Source of the DNA: Verrucomicrobiaceae bacterium UBA2429
GTDB lineage: Bacteria; Verrucomicrobiota; Verrucomicrobiia; Verrucomicrobiales; Verrucomicrobiaceae
Reading direction: 5' to 3'
Assembly (NCBI GenBank): GCA_002343505.1
Contig: DDQZ01000058.1
Location: 629 to 50,317, forward strand
DNA: 49,689 nucleotides
The position numbers and the translations under genes are program-made. Position 1 is the stretch's first letter, and each line of letters begins with the position of its first letter. Under the pieces are notes generated by a model. That model saw nothing but the letters and a program-made list of their open reading frames with translations, made no database searches and had not been told where the DNA came from. Positions 25,290-33,362 of this stretch are shown piece after piece.

Positions 25290-27002
25290 TTATTTGGACT
25301 TGGAGCCGAGCGCTCCGTTCTTGATGAACCATTCACGAATGAGGCGGAAGACCTCCTCACGCATGGTCTGGTCTATCGGATGGCCCTGGCCGTCGGCGAT
25401 GAGGCGGTCGTTGATCACGCGGTTGCGATCCAGCACCAGCTTGAGCGAGGCGGACTGTTCAGGGCGCACGGTGGTGTCGTTCGCGCCATGGAGCATGAGG
25501 AAAGGCGTGCGCACCTTCTCCGCCGTGGAAGTCGAGGGCGCTGGGTGGCCCTCCTGCGGAGAGATGCCGCTGCCGGTGATGGCCGCCGCTTTGAGCAGCC
25601 CGGGCGCGGAGGCTGCAAGACCGATGGTGACAAAGCCGCCCATGCTATGCCCGTAGGCGGCCAGGCGCGCGCCATCCACATCCGGCATGCCGCGCAGGAT
25701 TTCCAGGCAGGTGCTGGCGCGCCGCACATTCTCCGCGCTGGCGCCGAACTGGACGCGGTCGCCACCCGCCCCGGTGTGAGTGTAGTCCGGCGCGATGCAG
25801 ACCATGCCCCAGCGCACCATCTCGCGTGCTTTGGTGAGGCCGAAGCTGCGCGCGCTGCCGCCGAGGCCGTGGCTGATGAGCACTGCGGGGAATGGCCCCT
25901 TGCCCCCGGGTTTCAAAAGAATGCCGCTCATGGCGAGGTCGCCTTCTCGGAAGGTCCAGTGCTCGCCCTCGATCTTGAAGCCCTTGGCGGCGGATGCCTC
26001 CCGCGGCTCCGGAGCGGACCGGCCTCGCCCGCCATCGCGCCCGGCGCGCGGGTCTCCAGCGGGTGCTGCCGTGCCAAGGGTGGCGAGCGTTCCCGTGCCG
26101 CTGATGCCATTTTTGAGCCGGGCGTTGAAAAAAGCGGCCACCATCTGGCCGATGTCCTCGCCGCTGAATCCGGGTCCTCCATGACCCGCGCCCTTGATGG
26201 TGTGGAAGTGCGCGTTGACTCCCGCGGCCCCCAGTTCGCGGAAAAGAAGCTGGCTTTGATTGATGGGCACGGTGGGGTCCTGGTCGCCATGCACGATGAG
26301 AAACGGCGGATCGTCTTTGCTGATATGGGTGATTGGGTTCGCGCGCGCGGCTTTGTCCTTGTTTTGCATGACCGCGCCGCCGAGCAGCCTGGCCTCCGGC
26401 GAGGTGTCCGAGGCGTGGCTTTCATAGCCCGGCGTGGTGACGAAGACGGTGAAGTCCGTCGGCCCGTAGTAATCGCACACGGCCTGCACACGGCTGCTTT
26501 GATCCAGATGCGCGCCGGTGTCGAACTCCCTCACATCCCCGCTCGTGCCCAGCAGCGCCGCCAGATGCCCGCCCGCCGAGCTGCCCCAGACGCCGAAGCG
26601 CCCGGCGTCGAGTCCGTATTTTCCCGCCTGGGCGCGGAGCCAGCGGATGGCCGCCTTGCAGTCCTCGATTTGCGCGGGGAAAACAGCGTGACTGCTGAGG
26701 CGGTAGTTGATGGAGGCCACCGCCCAGCCGCTTTCCACATAACCGGCGCGCAGTGGCGGGCAGCCATCCTTGCTGCCGTTCATCCAGCCTCCGCCATGGA
26801 CCCAAATGATGAGCGGCAGCGGCCCCTGAGACTTCTCCGGCAGATACAGGTCCAGTTCGTGCCGCTCATGCCCGCCCTCGACATAAACGATGTCGCGGTG
26901 AGCGCGCACGCCTTCGGGAACGCGCGTGTTCGGTCCCTGGGCGTTCGCGGCATGGGCGATGACAGAGACAACGGCGAGCGCGGGAAAGAGCGGGATTTTC
27001 AT
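25290..27002 (-). CDS. Exported fusion of two alpha/beta hydrolase domains
   Basis: Hydrolase of 570 residues with signal peptide MKIPLFPALAVVSVIAHAANA. Domain 1 (about 35-290) is an HSL/acetylxylan-esterase type: oxyanion HGGGW (69-73), nucleophile S142 in GSSAGG, and Asp/His in VHGDQDPTVP and KGAGHGGPG. A low-complexity linker of about 50 residues follows (AGRDGGRGRSAPEPREASA). Domain 2 (about 350-570) is a dienelactone-hydrolase/prolyl-peptidase type with GHSMGG near residue 450, and candidate Asp/His residues in LMLHGANDTT and GQGHPIDQ. Both catalytic triads appear complete, so the protein could remove two kinds of acyl groups from a polysaccharide (inference). The frame continues upstream to 27104, but the signal peptide fixes the ATG at 27002. 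The convergent end is shared with nothing, and the divergent neighbour at 27110 is a small lipoprotein. Confidence 0.88.
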   Translation of the reverse strand: MKIPLFPALAVVSVIAHAANAQGPNTRVPEGVRAHRDIVYVEGGHERHELDLYLPEKSQGPLPLIIWVHGGGWMNGSKDGCPPLRAGYVESGWAVASINYRLSSHAVFPAQIEDCKAAIRWLRAQAGKYGLDAGRFGVWGSSAGGHLAALLGTSGDVREFDTGAHLDQSSRVQAVCDYYGPTDFTVFVTTPGYESHASDTSPEARLLGGAVMQNKDKAARANPITHISKDDPPFLIVHGDQDPTVPINQSQLLFRELGAAGVNAHFHTIKGAGHGGPGFSGEDIGQMVAAFFNARLKNGISGTGTLATLGTAAPAGDPRAGRDGGRGRSAPEPREASAAKGFKIEGEHWTFREGDLAMSGILLKPGGKGPFPAVLISHGLGGSARSFGLTKAREMVRWGMVCIAPDYTHTGAGGDRVQFGASAENVRRASTCLEILRGMPDVDGARLAAYGHSMGGFVTIGLAASAPGLLKAAAITGSGISPQEGHPAPSTSTAEKVRTPFLMLHGANDTTVRPEQSASLKLVLDRNRVINDRLIADGQGHPIDQTMREEVFRLIREWFIKNGALGSKSK

Positions 27003-27109
27003 GACCACGGTGAAAACCCAAGCCAGGTGTGAAGTTGCGCCAGGCCGCGATGACAATCCGCTCGAGGACAGCCTTGCCGCGCGGCATTCGCGGGCTTGAT
27101 TCACAGCGC

Positions 27110-27586
27110 ATGAAAAACATCACCCTGATTCGTTCCGCCGCCGCCGCCGGCATCCTCTCACTGACTCATTGTGCCGGCACTTCCACACCGGAAAGCGCCC
27201 CCGCTGCTGACACCGCAGCCAGCACCACAGCTCCGGCTGCCTCATCCGCTTCAAGCGGGATCACGGATCCTTCCGCAGCCCAGCCCACCCATTTGAGCAA
27301 AGCCGCCGCCGGCGTGAAAGACGGTGTCACCACACGCAAGGACATCATCCGCAAGCTCGGTCTCTTTTACACCAAAGGGACCGGCGTCTCCGGCCAGGCC
27401 GCTGCCACTTGGAAGTTTCAAACCACCGCCTCCACCGCCAAGTCCTGGATTCCGGGTTCCGCCTTCATTCCCGGCGCGCTCATCACTTATGATCAAAGCC
27501 TGACCGTGGTGCTGGATGCCAATGATGTCGTGGTTTCGCACTCCTTCCTGGAAACCAGCCGTGAAAAAACCGGACTTGGCTATTAA
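27110..27586 (+). CDS. Small lipoprotein-like protein, BamE/SmpA-like C-terminus
   Basis: Protein of 158 residues. Hydrophobic N-terminus MKNITLIRSAAAAGILSLTHC could be a lipoprotein signal with Cys21, but His at -1 is not a standard lipobox, so a cleaved signal is possible. A Ser/Ala/Pro linker (about 22-60) follows. The C-terminal 90 residues read GVTTRKDIIRKLGLFY, ATWKFQ, then SLTVVLDANDVVVSHSF. That order (a threshold helix that ends in LG, then strands with a variable-D-x-x-G-V pattern) is as in the BamE/SmpA lipoproteins of the outer membrane, whose role is in assembly of outer membrane proteins or lipid binding. It diverges from the double esterase and converges with bioA. Confidence 0.7.
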   Translation: MKNITLIRSAAAAGILSLTHCAGTSTPESAPAADTAASTTAPAASSASSGITDPSAAQPTHLSKAAAGVKDGVTTRKDIIRKLGLFYTKGTGVSGQAAATWKFQTTASTAKSWIPGSAFIPGALITYDQSLTVVLDANDVVVSHSFLETSREKTGLGY

Positions 27587-27621
27587 CGCGAGGGCACGGC
27601 GGACCGCGGTTTCAAAAAAAC

Positions 27622-28920
27622 TCATCCGCAGACTTCCTCCAGCGCCAGCTTCAAGGCGCGTGTCATGCGCTCCAATTCGGAGCTGGTGACACACAACGGC
27701 GGCATGAGCACCAGGGTGTCGAGAATGGGGCGTGTGAGCAGGCCGTGTTTTCGCGCGGCCAGGCAGACGGCGGCGCCAGTGAGCAGCGCGGTGTCGAAGG
27801 GACCGATTTCGATGCCCGCGATCATGCCGCACTGGCGGATTTCTTTGACCCGGGGCAGGGCGCGCAACCCGTCGAGCAGGCTGGTGAAACACGCTGTCTT
27901 TCCCGGCAGAGACTCCAGCACACGCTCCTCGCGAAAAACCCGCAGGCTGGCCAGCGCGGCCGCGCAGCCGAGCTGGCTGGCGGTGTAGCTGTGGCCGTAA
28001 TAAAAGGTTTTTTCGCGGCCAAGGAACCCTTCGAACACACGCTCCGTGGTCAGTGTGGCTGCCATTGGCAGCAAGCCGCCAGTGAGCCCCTTGGCCAGGC
28101 AAATCAAATCCGGCGTCACCCCTTCGATCTCGCAGGCGAACATCATCCCGGTGCGGCCAAAGCCGGTCATCACCTCGTCAAGGATGAGAAGCACGTCGTG
28201 CCGGTCGCACCATTGGCGCAGGGCGGCGAGCATGCCGCGCGGCCAGAGCCTCATGCCGGCGCTGCCCTGGATGAGCGGCTCGAGGATCACGGCGGCCAGG
28301 CGACGGGGCTCATCCCGCGTCAAAGCGTCGAGCCGGTCCAGGTCCGGGACACGCAGGGTGCGGTAGCCGAAGTCGTTGCCGCTGCCTTTGAATAGCGGGA
28401 TGCCTCCCGTGCTGGCCGCGCCGAGTGTGTCACCGTGATAGGCGTGGTCAAAGGCAAGGATCGTGTCGCGCTCCGGGCATCCATTTTGCCTCCAGAACTG
28501 CAGGGCCATGCGAAGCGCGCACTCCACGGCCGTGCTGCCGTCGTCGGAGTAAAAGGCGCGGGTGAGCGTGCCTTCCGGGAAAAAATCCACAAGCTCCTTC
28601 GCCAACCGGATGGCGGGTTCGTGGGTGAAGCCGAGGAAGGAGGTGTGCGCCACGCGGTCGAGCTGCTCCTTGATGGCGGCATGGATGACCGGGTGGCCGT
28701 GGCCGTGGATGTTGGTCCAGATGGAGCTGTTGCCGTCGAGGTACTCGCGGCCATGCTGGTCGCGCAGCACGCAGCCCTTTCCCTCCGCAAGCAGCAGCGG
28801 CTCATGCTCCGGCGCGCACCATTCCCGCATCGGCGTGAAAGGATGCCAGAGATGGCGTTTTTCGAGGGCGAGCAGTTGCGGCAGCACGCCTGAATGAGGA
28901 CGCGCCCGCGACGGATGCAA
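27622..28920 (-). CDS. bioA: Adenosylmethionine-8-amino-7-oxononanoate aminotransferase (biotin synthesis)
   Basis: PLP enzyme of 432 residues that makes 7,8-diaminopelargonate from KAPA using S-adenosylmethionine. BioA-type N-terminus: HLWHPFTPMREW, then DGNSSIWTNIHGHGHP. PLP contacts are YSDDGSTAVE, HAYHGDTLGA, ILDEVMTGFGRTG and the Schiff-base lysine in CLAKGLTGG; FYYGHSYTASQLGCA and MIAGIEIG follow. Length is normal for BioA. The start is uncertain: TTG at 28920 gives the longest product, while GTG at 28887 (VLPQLLALEKRHLW) trims only 11 poorly conserved residues. No bioF, bioD or bioB is within the window, so the biotin genes are scattered in this genome. The gene diverges from the ECF sigma factor gene at 29049. 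Confidence 0.93.
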   Translation of the reverse strand: MHPSRARPHSGVLPQLLALEKRHLWHPFTPMREWCAPEHEPLLLAEGKGCVLRDQHGREYLDGNSSIWTNIHGHGHPVIHAAIKEQLDRVAHTSFLGFTHEPAIRLAKELVDFFPEGTLTRAFYSDDGSTAVECALRMALQFWRQNGCPERDTILAFDHAYHGDTLGAASTGGIPLFKGSGNDFGYRTLRVPDLDRLDALTRDEPRRLAAVILEPLIQGSAGMRLWPRGMLAALRQWCDRHDVLLILDEVMTGFGRTGMMFACEIEGVTPDLICLAKGLTGGLLPMAATLTTERVFEGFLGREKTFYYGHSYTASQLGCAAALASLRVFREERVLESLPGKTACFTSLLDGLRALPRVKEIRQCGMIAGIEIGPFDTALLTGAAVCLAARKHGLLTRPILDTLVLMPPLCVTSSELERMTRALKLALEEVCG

Positions 28921-28957
28921 CTTCGCGATTCGACCCCTGAGGGTGGATTCCCGCTTT

Positions 28958-28982
28958 CAATTTTTTGACGCGGTTGTTACCC
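28958..28982 (+). promoter_or_regulatory. Putative ECF-type promoter element upstream of the second sigma factor
   Basis: AATTTTTTGACGCGG followed by TTGTTACCC lies 67 bases before the ATG at 29049. It matches in order and spacing the element at 1604-1626 before the first ECF gene. An autoregulated promoter is plausible, but unproven. Confidence 0.4.
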
Positions 28983-29048
28983 TGCGGCGGCGGGGTGCGT
29001 TTGCTGCTGCGGTGTGCCCTGCCTTCCACAAAGCCCCCCCGAACTGTG

Positions 29049-29642
29049 ATGCCGGCTGTTTTCGATCTGCAAGACTGCCTGCGGCGCGCGCGCCTTGGAG
29101 ACACGGAGGCGGGCGGCGCGCTCGTCGCGCATCTGCATCCGCTGGTGGCCAGGCTGGTGCGGCGGCACCTGCCGCGGCGGGAGTTGGAGGAGGATCTGGC
29201 GCAGGAGGTCTTCATCAAAATCCTCCAGCGGCTGGACCGCTACGAGGAGCGCCAGGGCGTGCCTTTCGAGCACTGGGTGTCGCGCCTCACGGTGCGCACC
29301 TGCCTGGACGCGCTGCGCGCGGAAAAGGCGCGCCCGGAGTGGCGCGTGGCCGATTTGGGGGAGGGAGGCTCGGAGTGGGTGGATTTCCTGCTCGAACGCC
29401 AGCCCACGCCGCCGGTGGAGCGCGCCACGGACGCGGCGGAGGTGCTGGAGCGCCTGCTTTGCCGCCTGTCCCCGCCGGACCGGCTGGTGATCACGCTTCT
29501 GGACCTGGAGGAGCGTTCCACGGCGGAGATCAGCCAGATGACGGGCTGGACGCGCCCGATGGTGAAAATGCGCGCCATGCGCGCGCGGCGGAAGCTGCGC
29601 GGCATCGCGCGCGAAATCATGAAGGAGGAGTTTGACCCATGA
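29049..29642 (+). CDS. ECF RNA polymerase sigma factor
   Basis: Sigma factor of 197 residues. Region 2 is visible as RRELEEDLAQEVFIKILQRLDRYEE (the DLAQEVF core-binding motif) and region 4 as LSPPDRLVITLLDLEERS, TAEISQMTGWTRPMVKMRAMRARRKL. The domain order and length are standard for ECF factors controlled by a membrane anti-sigma factor. The ATG at 29049 is preferred; the upstream frame from 28965 contains an unconserved Arg/Leu-rich stretch. It starts a tight operon: the next gene overlaps its stop by ATGA, and that gene overlaps the third in the same way. The layout (sigma, short membrane protein, CpxP-like sensor) parallels the metal-responsive CnrYXH-type systems, although the partner sequences here are not obviously related to Cnr. 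Confidence 0.9.
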   Translation: MPAVFDLQDCLRRARLGDTEAGGALVAHLHPLVARLVRRHLPRRELEEDLAQEVFIKILQRLDRYEERQGVPFEHWVSRLTVRTCLDALRAEKARPEWRVADLGEGGSEWVDFLLERQPTPPVERATDAAEVLERLLCRLSPPDRLVITLLDLEERSTAEISQMTGWTRPMVKMRAMRARRKLRGIAREIMKEEFDP

Positions 29643-29944
29643 ACACACGACCGATGAGGGACTTCGAACCGCGCTGGCAGGCGCTGGCCGCTGACGCGCG
29701 CCGGGCGCAGACGCCCCTGCCGCAGATGCCTTTCGGCTTTGCCACCCGCGTGCTCGCGCGCGCGGCCGCCGCGCCCGCCGAGACGGTGGAGGACATCCTC
29801 GGCAGCCTCAGCCTGCGCGCGTTGCTGGCCGCCTGTGTGCTTTGCGCGGCCTCGGCGGCGTATGCCTGCGCGGACATGCTGGACACGCGCCTGGAGCGCC
29901 CGGCCTTCGAGCAAACCCTGGCGGAGGAGCTTTCCTGGCCATGA
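29639..29944 (+). CDS. Short single-span membrane protein, probable anti-sigma factor
   Basis: Protein of 101 residues with one transmembrane helix at about 57-77 (LSLRALLAACVLCAASAAYA). The first 55 residues are cytoplasmic in the predicted orientation and would contact the sigma factor, and about 24 residues face the periplasm. There is no zinc-binding ZAS motif (HxxxCxxC), so if it is an anti-sigma factor it is of the short CnrY/RskA-like kind. Assignment rests on position: it overlaps the sigma gene stop by four bases and the CpxP-like gene start by four bases. Confidence 0.7.
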   Translation: MNTRPMRDFEPRWQALAADARRAQTPLPQMPFGFATRVLARAAAAPAETVEDILGSLSLRALLAACVLCAASAAYACADMLDTRLERPAFEQTLAEELSWP

Positions 29945-30315
29945 TCTTCCGCCGTCTCAGACTCCGCGTGCTGCTGCTGCTGGCGCTGTTTGGCGCGGTG
30001 AGCGCGGGCGTGGGTTTTTTCCTCGGCATCGCCGCCGCCAAAGGGGCGCAGAAGAAAAAGGATGATCCCGCCGTGTGGCGGCAGGCGGCGCTCCGGCGGC
30101 TGGAGGGCCTGCGCCCGGACGAGGCGCAGAAGCCGCGCCTCGAGGCGCGCGTGGACCAGGCAGTGAAGGATCTGGCCGACCTGCGCGTGGAGGGCATCCG
30201 CCGCGTTTGGGAGGTGGTGGATGGAGCGGTGCATGACATTGAGGCGGAGCTGACCCCGGAACAGCGGGAGGCCTTTGAAAAAATGAAGCCGCGCCCGCCG
30301 AAGGAGGCGCGGTAG
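29941..30315 (+). CDS. Periplasmic CpxP/ZraP/CnrX-like helical sensor
   Basis: Protein of 124 residues. MIFRRLRLRVLLLLALFGAVSAG is an N-terminal membrane anchor or signal. The rest is nearly all helical and charged, ending in EAELTPEQREAFEKMKPRP, the LTxEQ..xF signature of the CpxP/Spy/ZraP family. Such proteins sense misfolded proteins or metals and act as the input domain for two-component or sigma/anti-sigma systems. No His/Met-rich metal site stands out. The ATG overlaps the upstream stop (ATGA), making this the third gene of the operon. The longer frame to 29842 is inside the previous gene. Confidence 0.75.
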   Translation: MIFRRLRLRVLLLLALFGAVSAGVGFFLGIAAAKGAQKKKDDPAVWRQAALRRLEGLRPDEAQKPRLEARVDQAVKDLADLRVEGIRRVWEVVDGAVHDIEAELTPEQREAFEKMKPRPPKEAR

Positions 30316-30361
30316 GCGGGCGCGCTTGCCTCCAGCGCGGGCGGCGGCAAGTTGCGCTGCG

Positions 30362-31021
30362 ATGAAGAAGCCCAAACCCCGCGTCTGCGCCGAGATCGCG
30401 CCCGGTCTCGTGCTTGATCCGCGCCGCGCGCTGGTGCATCGCGCCCAGGGCTGGATGGCTGTGGCGGATGTGCATTACGGCTACGAGCGCAACCGCCGCC
30501 GGCAGGGCGCGCTGCTGCCGGACTGGGGCATGGCCGCCTGCGCGGAGACTTTGCGCGCGCTGCTGGATGAGCACCAGCCGCGCCGGCTCATCCTGGCGGG
30601 GGACATCATGGATGGCGCGGGTTCGGCGGAGGAGACGGCGGATTTTTTGGAGCAGCTCCGCCCGCTCGCGGAACTCGTCTGCCTCTACGGCAATCATGAC
30701 CGGGCGGGCTTGCGCAAGCGCTTGAACCTGGCGCGCGCGCATCGCGAGGATGGGTTTATTTTTCATCATGGCCACGAGTCCGTCGAGGCTGAGGCCGGAC
30801 TCATCCACATCACCGGCCATGAGCATCCGGCCGTGAGGCTGGGCGACGGCGCGGGCCTGCGCCTCAAGCTGCCCGCGCTGGTGCGCGAGCGCCTGCCCGA
30901 TGGCGGCGAGCGCTGGATTTTGCCCGCCTTCTCCCCCTGGGCCGCGGGCGGCGAATACCACTCGTCCTGCGGGCGCATCGCCACCTGGGTCTGCGCGCCG
31001 GGCAGGGTGTGGCGGCTGTGA
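30362..31021 (+). CDS. PdeM-like metallophosphoesterase
   Basis: Calcineurin-like enzyme of 219 residues. All five metal motifs are present: DVHYGYE (DxH), LAGDIMD (GD), YGNHD (GNHD), HHGHE and ITGHEHPAV (GHxH-like). This motif set and the C-terminal LPAFSPWAAGG match the PdeM/archaeal-type phosphoesterases, which in other bacteria are encoded with a ligase-associated DNA repair helicase and nuclease. No such partner is nearby, so here it is a stand-alone gene. It follows the sigma/sensor operon by 46 bases and precedes fabD by about 90, so it may be read from the same transcript. The ATG at 30362 gives a good N-terminus. Confidence 0.87.
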   Translation: MKKPKPRVCAEIAPGLVLDPRRALVHRAQGWMAVADVHYGYERNRRRQGALLPDWGMAACAETLRALLDEHQPRRLILAGDIMDGAGSAEETADFLEQLRPLAELVCLYGNHDRAGLRKRLNLARAHREDGFIFHHGHESVEAEAGLIHITGHEHPAVRLGDGAGLRLKLPALVRERLPDGGERWILPAFSPWAAGGEYHSSCGRIATWVCAPGRVWRL

Positions 31022-31113
31022 CCCGCTGCGGGCCTTGGGCCGATCCCGTGCTTGCGCGCGCGGTCTGGCGGTGCTTTTTCACGCGCCAGGCACAACTCCA
31101 AACACACACATTC

Positions 31114-32046
31114 ATGCCAGTCTCCGCAGTTCTTCTTTTCTCCGGCCAGGGCGCCCAAAAAGTGGGCATGGGCCAGGATCTCGCCGTCGCATTCCCCGGA
31201 GCGCGCGCCTTGTTCGAGCAGGCGGACGCGGCTCTCGGCTTCCCGCTTTCCCGGGTGATGTTCGAGGGGCCGATGGAGGAGCTGACGAAGACGAGCCGCT
31301 GCCAGCCCGCGCTTTACACGCACGGCCTGGCGCTGCTGGGCGCGCTACGCGAGCGCGCGCCCGGCCTGGAGGTGACGGCGGCGGCCGGGCTTTCCCTGGG
31401 GGAGTTCACCGCGCACGCGGCGGCGGGCACGTTTGACTTTGCCACCGGCCTGAACCTGGTCTTCCAGCGCGGCAGCTACATGGAGCAGGCCTGCGAGGCC
31501 GCGCGCGGCGCCATGGTGGCGATGATCGGCGGCGAGGAGGAGGCGGTGCGCGCCCTGGCTGCCGAGTGTGATGTGGATGTGGCGAACCTGAACGCGCCGG
31601 GCCAGATCGTGCTCAGCGGCTGTGTGGAGGGAATCGAAAAGGCAGCCGCGCTTGCCAAAGAGAAGGGCATCAAGCGCGCCATCCCGCTGCCGGTGGCCGG
31701 CGCGTATCACAGCCGCCTGATGCGCTCCGCGCAGGAAAAACTCGCCGCCGCTCTGGAGTCGGCCGCCATCACACCGCCGGGCGTGCCTGTGGTGAGCAAT
31801 TTCGAGGCGCGCCCGGTGACAGACGCGGCGGACATCCGCGCCACACTCACGGCGCAGGTGACGGGCAGCGTGCGCTGGGTCGAGTCCATGCGCCATCTCA
31901 TCGCCGCCGGGCACCGCCTTTTCATCGAGCTTGGGCCGGACACGGCCCTGGCCGGCATGCTGGGCAAAATTGACCGCGAGGCGAAAGTCATCTCCGTCAA
32001 AGACACCGCCACTCTGGATGCCGCCGTGGCTGAATTGGGCAGTTGA
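31114..32046 (+). CDS. fabD: Malonyl-CoA:ACP transacylase
   Basis: Cytoplasmic enzyme of 310 residues that transfers malonate from CoA to acyl carrier protein in fatty-acid synthesis. LLFSGQGAQKVGMGQDL is the family N-terminus (the oxyanion-forming GQGxQ). The nucleophile is Ser94 in GLSLGEFTA, and the partner His lies in VAGAYHSRLM at about 205. LNAPGQIVLSG and ELGPDTALAGMLGKI are the usual C-terminal blocks. The ATG at 31114 is chosen over an upstream frame because the conserved start is MPVSAVLLFSGQG. The usual neighbours fabG, fabF and acpP are not in the window. The next gene is convergent and marks the start of the catabolic island. Confidence 0.95.
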   Translation: MPVSAVLLFSGQGAQKVGMGQDLAVAFPGARALFEQADAALGFPLSRVMFEGPMEELTKTSRCQPALYTHGLALLGALRERAPGLEVTAAAGLSLGEFTAHAAAGTFDFATGLNLVFQRGSYMEQACEAARGAMVAMIGGEEEAVRALAAECDVDVANLNAPGQIVLSGCVEGIEKAAALAKEKGIKRAIPLPVAGAYHSRLMRSAQEKLAAALESAAITPPGVPVVSNFEARPVTDAADIRATLTAQVTGSVRWVESMRHLIAAGHRLFIELGPDTALAGMLGKIDREAKVISVKDTATLDAAVAELGS

Positions 32047-32103
32047 AGCAGGGTTGCCATGGCCGGCCGACTTGAACCCCGATTTCCTCAGGCGCTTCAA
32101 AAC

Positions 32104-33294
32104 TCAAGTGATGGTGAAGACGCGGACCTGGATGCCGTTTTTGCCGCTCTTTTGAATGCTGCGCGGCTCGGGTTGCGCGAAGCCGTTCAAATCAACGGTG
32201 CGGGCGCGTATTTCGTATTTGCCGGGCTTTAAATCGCGCAGCGTGGTGCTGAAGCCGACCATGCTGTAGCGCAGCGGCCATGAGAGCGGCTTTCCGTACG
32301 TTTTGTCGAAGCCGAGGATGTCCTGCGGGCGTGTGCCGGCAGGCAGCACGCTTTTCCAATCCGGCTGCGCATCGAGCTGCGCGGGCTGCCAGACGGCTTT
32401 TTGCCATGCGGGGTCGTTGTCGGCCAAAGCAGGACCTGCGGGACGCAGCCACGTCTCGACATGCGCGAGGCCGGAAAGGCCGCTGATGGCCCAACCCCCG
32501 ATGTGGGCCGTTTTGCCGCTCACGACGACGTCATCGAGATACGCGGCCGTTTTGAGGTGGGACTCGGGGTCGTTGTTTTTCTCCGCGTAGGTGTCGTTCG
32601 CCTGATAGTCGTTGGTGAGCCGAATGTGCTGGAGCCATTTGATGGATTTGAAGCCGTGCGCCCAAGGCACGACCATGCGCACGGGGCCGCCGCGTTCGAG
32701 ATTGAGCGGCTCGCCATTGAGCTTGTAGGCGATGAAGACCGGCAGCTCGCCCGGCGGTGTCTCCATGACCTGCGTGTAGCTGAGCGAGGACTGGAAGCGC
32801 TGCTTCGGGTCGTCATTGTGAAAGCCCCAGAAGTAAATGCGGCGCACGTTCGACATCCCGCCGCACAGTCGCAGCACGTCGCGCAGCGGAACGCCCTCCC
32901 ACAGCCCCTGGCCGAGCGGCGTGGCGATGTTCAGGCACTGCATGGCCTTCAAAAACAGCACCCGATGCTTCCTGCCGAGTTCAAGGAGTTGCGCGTAGTC
33001 GAGCGTGACGGCTTTTTCGATCTGCGCCTTCTGTGTGACGATGTCATTCGTGGTCTCATCCGCGCTGATTTCGAGCTTCCACGACTCCGGAGTGAGTTTC
33101 GCCTTCACCAAAGCCTCGCCGGTGAGCGAATGCGGCTTTGGCGTGCCGCGAGAGACGTCCTCGAAATCATTCGCGGGCGTGAGGAATGAGCGCGGTTTGA
33201 TCTGCGCGGGTTCCTCGGCGTGGAGAGAGGTTTGCATCGCAGCGAGCGATCCGATGCCGAGTTTCACGGCCTGACGGCGGGAGATGGGGCTCAT
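32104..33294 (-). CDS. Sulfite oxidase-like molybdenum enzyme, Tat-exported
   Basis: Oxidoreductase of 396 residues. SRRQAVKLGIGSLAAM is a twin-arginine signal, as expected for an enzyme that folds around the molybdenum cofactor before export. The molybdenum-binding Cys is Cys120 in FLKAMQCLN, and the family block LGQGLWEGVPLRDVLRL follows. The dimerisation domain makes up the C-terminal third, with FSTTLRDLKPGKYEIRARTVDLNG typical of sulfite oxidase/sulfite dehydrogenase. No haem-binding cytochrome domain is present. Sulfite oxidation would fit with sulfate-ester degradation only indirectly, so the substrate is uncertain. It lies 68 bases downstream of a sulfatase gene on the same strand, suggesting one transcript. 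The Tat start at ATG 33294 is chosen over a longer frame. Confidence 0.86.
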   Translation of the reverse strand: MSPISRRQAVKLGIGSLAAMQTSLHAEEPAQIKPRSFLTPANDFEDVSRGTPKPHSLTGEALVKAKLTPESWKLEISADETTNDIVTQKAQIEKAVTLDYAQLLELGRKHRVLFLKAMQCLNIATPLGQGLWEGVPLRDVLRLCGGMSNVRRIYFWGFHNDDPKQRFQSSLSYTQVMETPPGELPVFIAYKLNGEPLNLERGGPVRMVVPWAHGFKSIKWLQHIRLTNDYQANDTYAEKNNDPESHLKTAAYLDDVVVSGKTAHIGGWAISGLSGLAHVETWLRPAGPALADNDPAWQKAVWQPAQLDAQPDWKSVLPAGTRPQDILGFDKTYGKPLSWPLRYSMVGFSTTLRDLKPGKYEIRARTVDLNGFAQPEPRSIQKSGKNGIQVRVFTIT

Positions 33295-33362
33295 GGTGAT
33301 CGTGGATACGGTGCTGGTGATGTTTCTTTGGCAAGACTCGGAGAATGCCTTGCTCATTCCTA

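Noticed and set aside
25104..27032. Plus-strand frame of 642 codons over the double esterase
   Set aside because: Shadow with Arg/Ala/His bias; the minus-strand reading carries two complete hydrolase domains.
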